From contig JAWXVA010000023.1 in NCBI GenBank assembly GCA_044425815.1, positions 1-30,674 on the forward strand: 30,674 bases of DNA, given 5' to 3'. Origin of the DNA: CAUPWF01 sp044425815 (lineage in GTDB: Bacteria > Bacillota > Clostridia > Lachnospirales > Lachnospiraceae). Below the pieces are notes generated by a model. The model was not told the origin of the DNA and ran no database searches. It was given only the letters and a program-made list of their open reading frames with translations. This document shows positions 30,228 through 30,674 of this stretch, in pieces (the first letter of the stretch is position 1; the number at the start of each line of letters is the position of its first letter). The position numbers and the translations under genes were made by a program.

Positions 30228-30674
30228 ATGCATAAAGAAGTTCATAATTTAGATTCGCTACGAAAGCTTGTGCGAGAGCTACAGGTAGAAAATAAGCAGT
30301 TACAAGAATTGCTCAAGAAAGCGAATATATCATATGATTCAAATTCTGTGTTTGAAGAGGCAGTAACAGATAATGCAGAATATGATCCAGAGCAAGGTGA
30401 ACGAATTATTGGTGAATTTATAACAGAACGACATGCAAAACGTTTTATCGGTATGTTCTGGGGGAGAATAGATGTCTACGCACAAAGAGCGAAGAATGGG
30501 AATTATTATCCGAGGTGTAATGAGAGATGGAATGCGTCAATCTGTCAAATACAGCGAGGAGATAAGAAAAATTGCGATGATTGTCCAACTACTAGCAGGG
30601 TGCCGTTAACTCCTGAAATTGTTAAATTACATTTGATAGATAAATCAGAAGAAGGAAAGAATGTGATAGGAGTA
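30228..30674 (+). CDS. TOTE conflict-system primase-helicase, N-terminal part (cut by window end)
   Basis: The first 149 codons of a longer gene. After a coiled-coil start (LRKLVRELQVENKQLQELLK) comes RFIGMFWGRIDVYAQR, then YYPRCNERWNASICQ, CDDCP and PLTPEIVKLHL, ending ...GKNVIGV. This order is what I know from the archaeo-eukaryotic primase domain of TOTE conflict systems: FWGR-DVYA-R, Y-P-C-N-W, C--CP, PLT-E----HL, IGVYP. Full proteins carry a helicase and nuclease domain after it. GAAAGGAGAT precedes ATG 30228. It lies outside the outer element, beyond the IS. Reduced length is only truncation by the window. Confidence 0.8.
   Translation, partial: MHKEVHNLDSLRKLVRELQVENKQLQELLKKANISYDSNSVFEEAVTDNAEYDPEQGERIIGEFITERHAKRFIGMFWGRIDVYAQRAKNGNYYPRCNERWNASICQIQRGDKKNCDDCPTTSRVPLTPEIVKLHLIDKSEEGKNVIGV

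Noticed and set aside
1..30674. tRNA, rRNA or riboswitch
   Set aside because: No cloverleaf, conserved rRNA stretch or known aptamer pattern was seen by eye on either strand; a covariance-model search was not possible.

Overview
The window is low-GC DNA, and its gene families (TnpV- and TnpW-type proteins, a TndX/TnpX-type large serine recombinase, an agr-type peptide signalling system, an MvaI/BcnI-type nuclease) point to a Clostridia, probably Lachnospiraceae, host. No rRNA, tRNA or housekeeping gene is visible. Nearly everything is accessory DNA: two mobilizable elements, one inside the other, plus an insertion sequence and the start of a conflict-system gene.

Outer element (about 1..28292). 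A 12-bp direct repeat lies at base 1 and at 28281, with a 20-bp arm-type repeat just inside each end. The left end carries an HNH nuclease gene and a XRE repressor gene (minus strand), then divergently an excisionase-like gene and a Tn916-type tyrosine integrase. Three copies of a 20-bp operator lie in the divergent promoter region, and a fourth lies near the right attachment site. The right half holds a MobC-like protein, a VapE-type ATPase, TnpV, an iteron cluster, hairpin-rich DNA resembling a transfer origin, a MobV relaxase, and a defence cargo: C5-methyltransferase, MvaI/BcnI-type endonuclease, and a metallophosphoesterase fused to a P-loop NTPase. The promoter before the methyltransferase has consensus -35 and -10 boxes with a LexA-type box between them. 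The phosphoesterase gene contains a 100-N scaffold gap.

Inner element (3489..18045, 14,557 bp). It sits inside the integrase gene, in the codons of the catalytic HxxR motif. The missing integrase C-terminus, with its catalytic Tyr, lies at 18046..18235. Removing the insert rejoins the gene in frame as a 369-residue integrase. The insert has imperfect inverted ends and its own serine recombinase gene, followed by KilA-N, zinc-ribbon and sigma-like genes, TnpW, a DUF3847-like protein, an oriT whose core matches the RSF1010 nick region, a MobQ relaxase with overlapping coiled-coil genes, an agr system (AgrB, LytTR regulator and AgrC-type kinase on minus; AgrD on plus), a lipoprotein and an ABC transporter.

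Right flank. A 1,733-bp IS3-family element (28320..30052) with a 5-bp target duplication interrupts a small palindrome next to the outer right end. Its transposase has a classic -1 slippery site and an apparent 1-base insertion near its 3' end. The window ends inside a gene matching the N-terminus of TOTE-type primase-helicases.

Together this is a stacked pair of non-conjugative mobilizable elements with two relaxases of different families. The outer brings restriction and other probable defence genes; the inner brings quorum sensing. Because the inner insert splits the outer integrase precisely and reversibly, its excision may act as a switch for the outer element.
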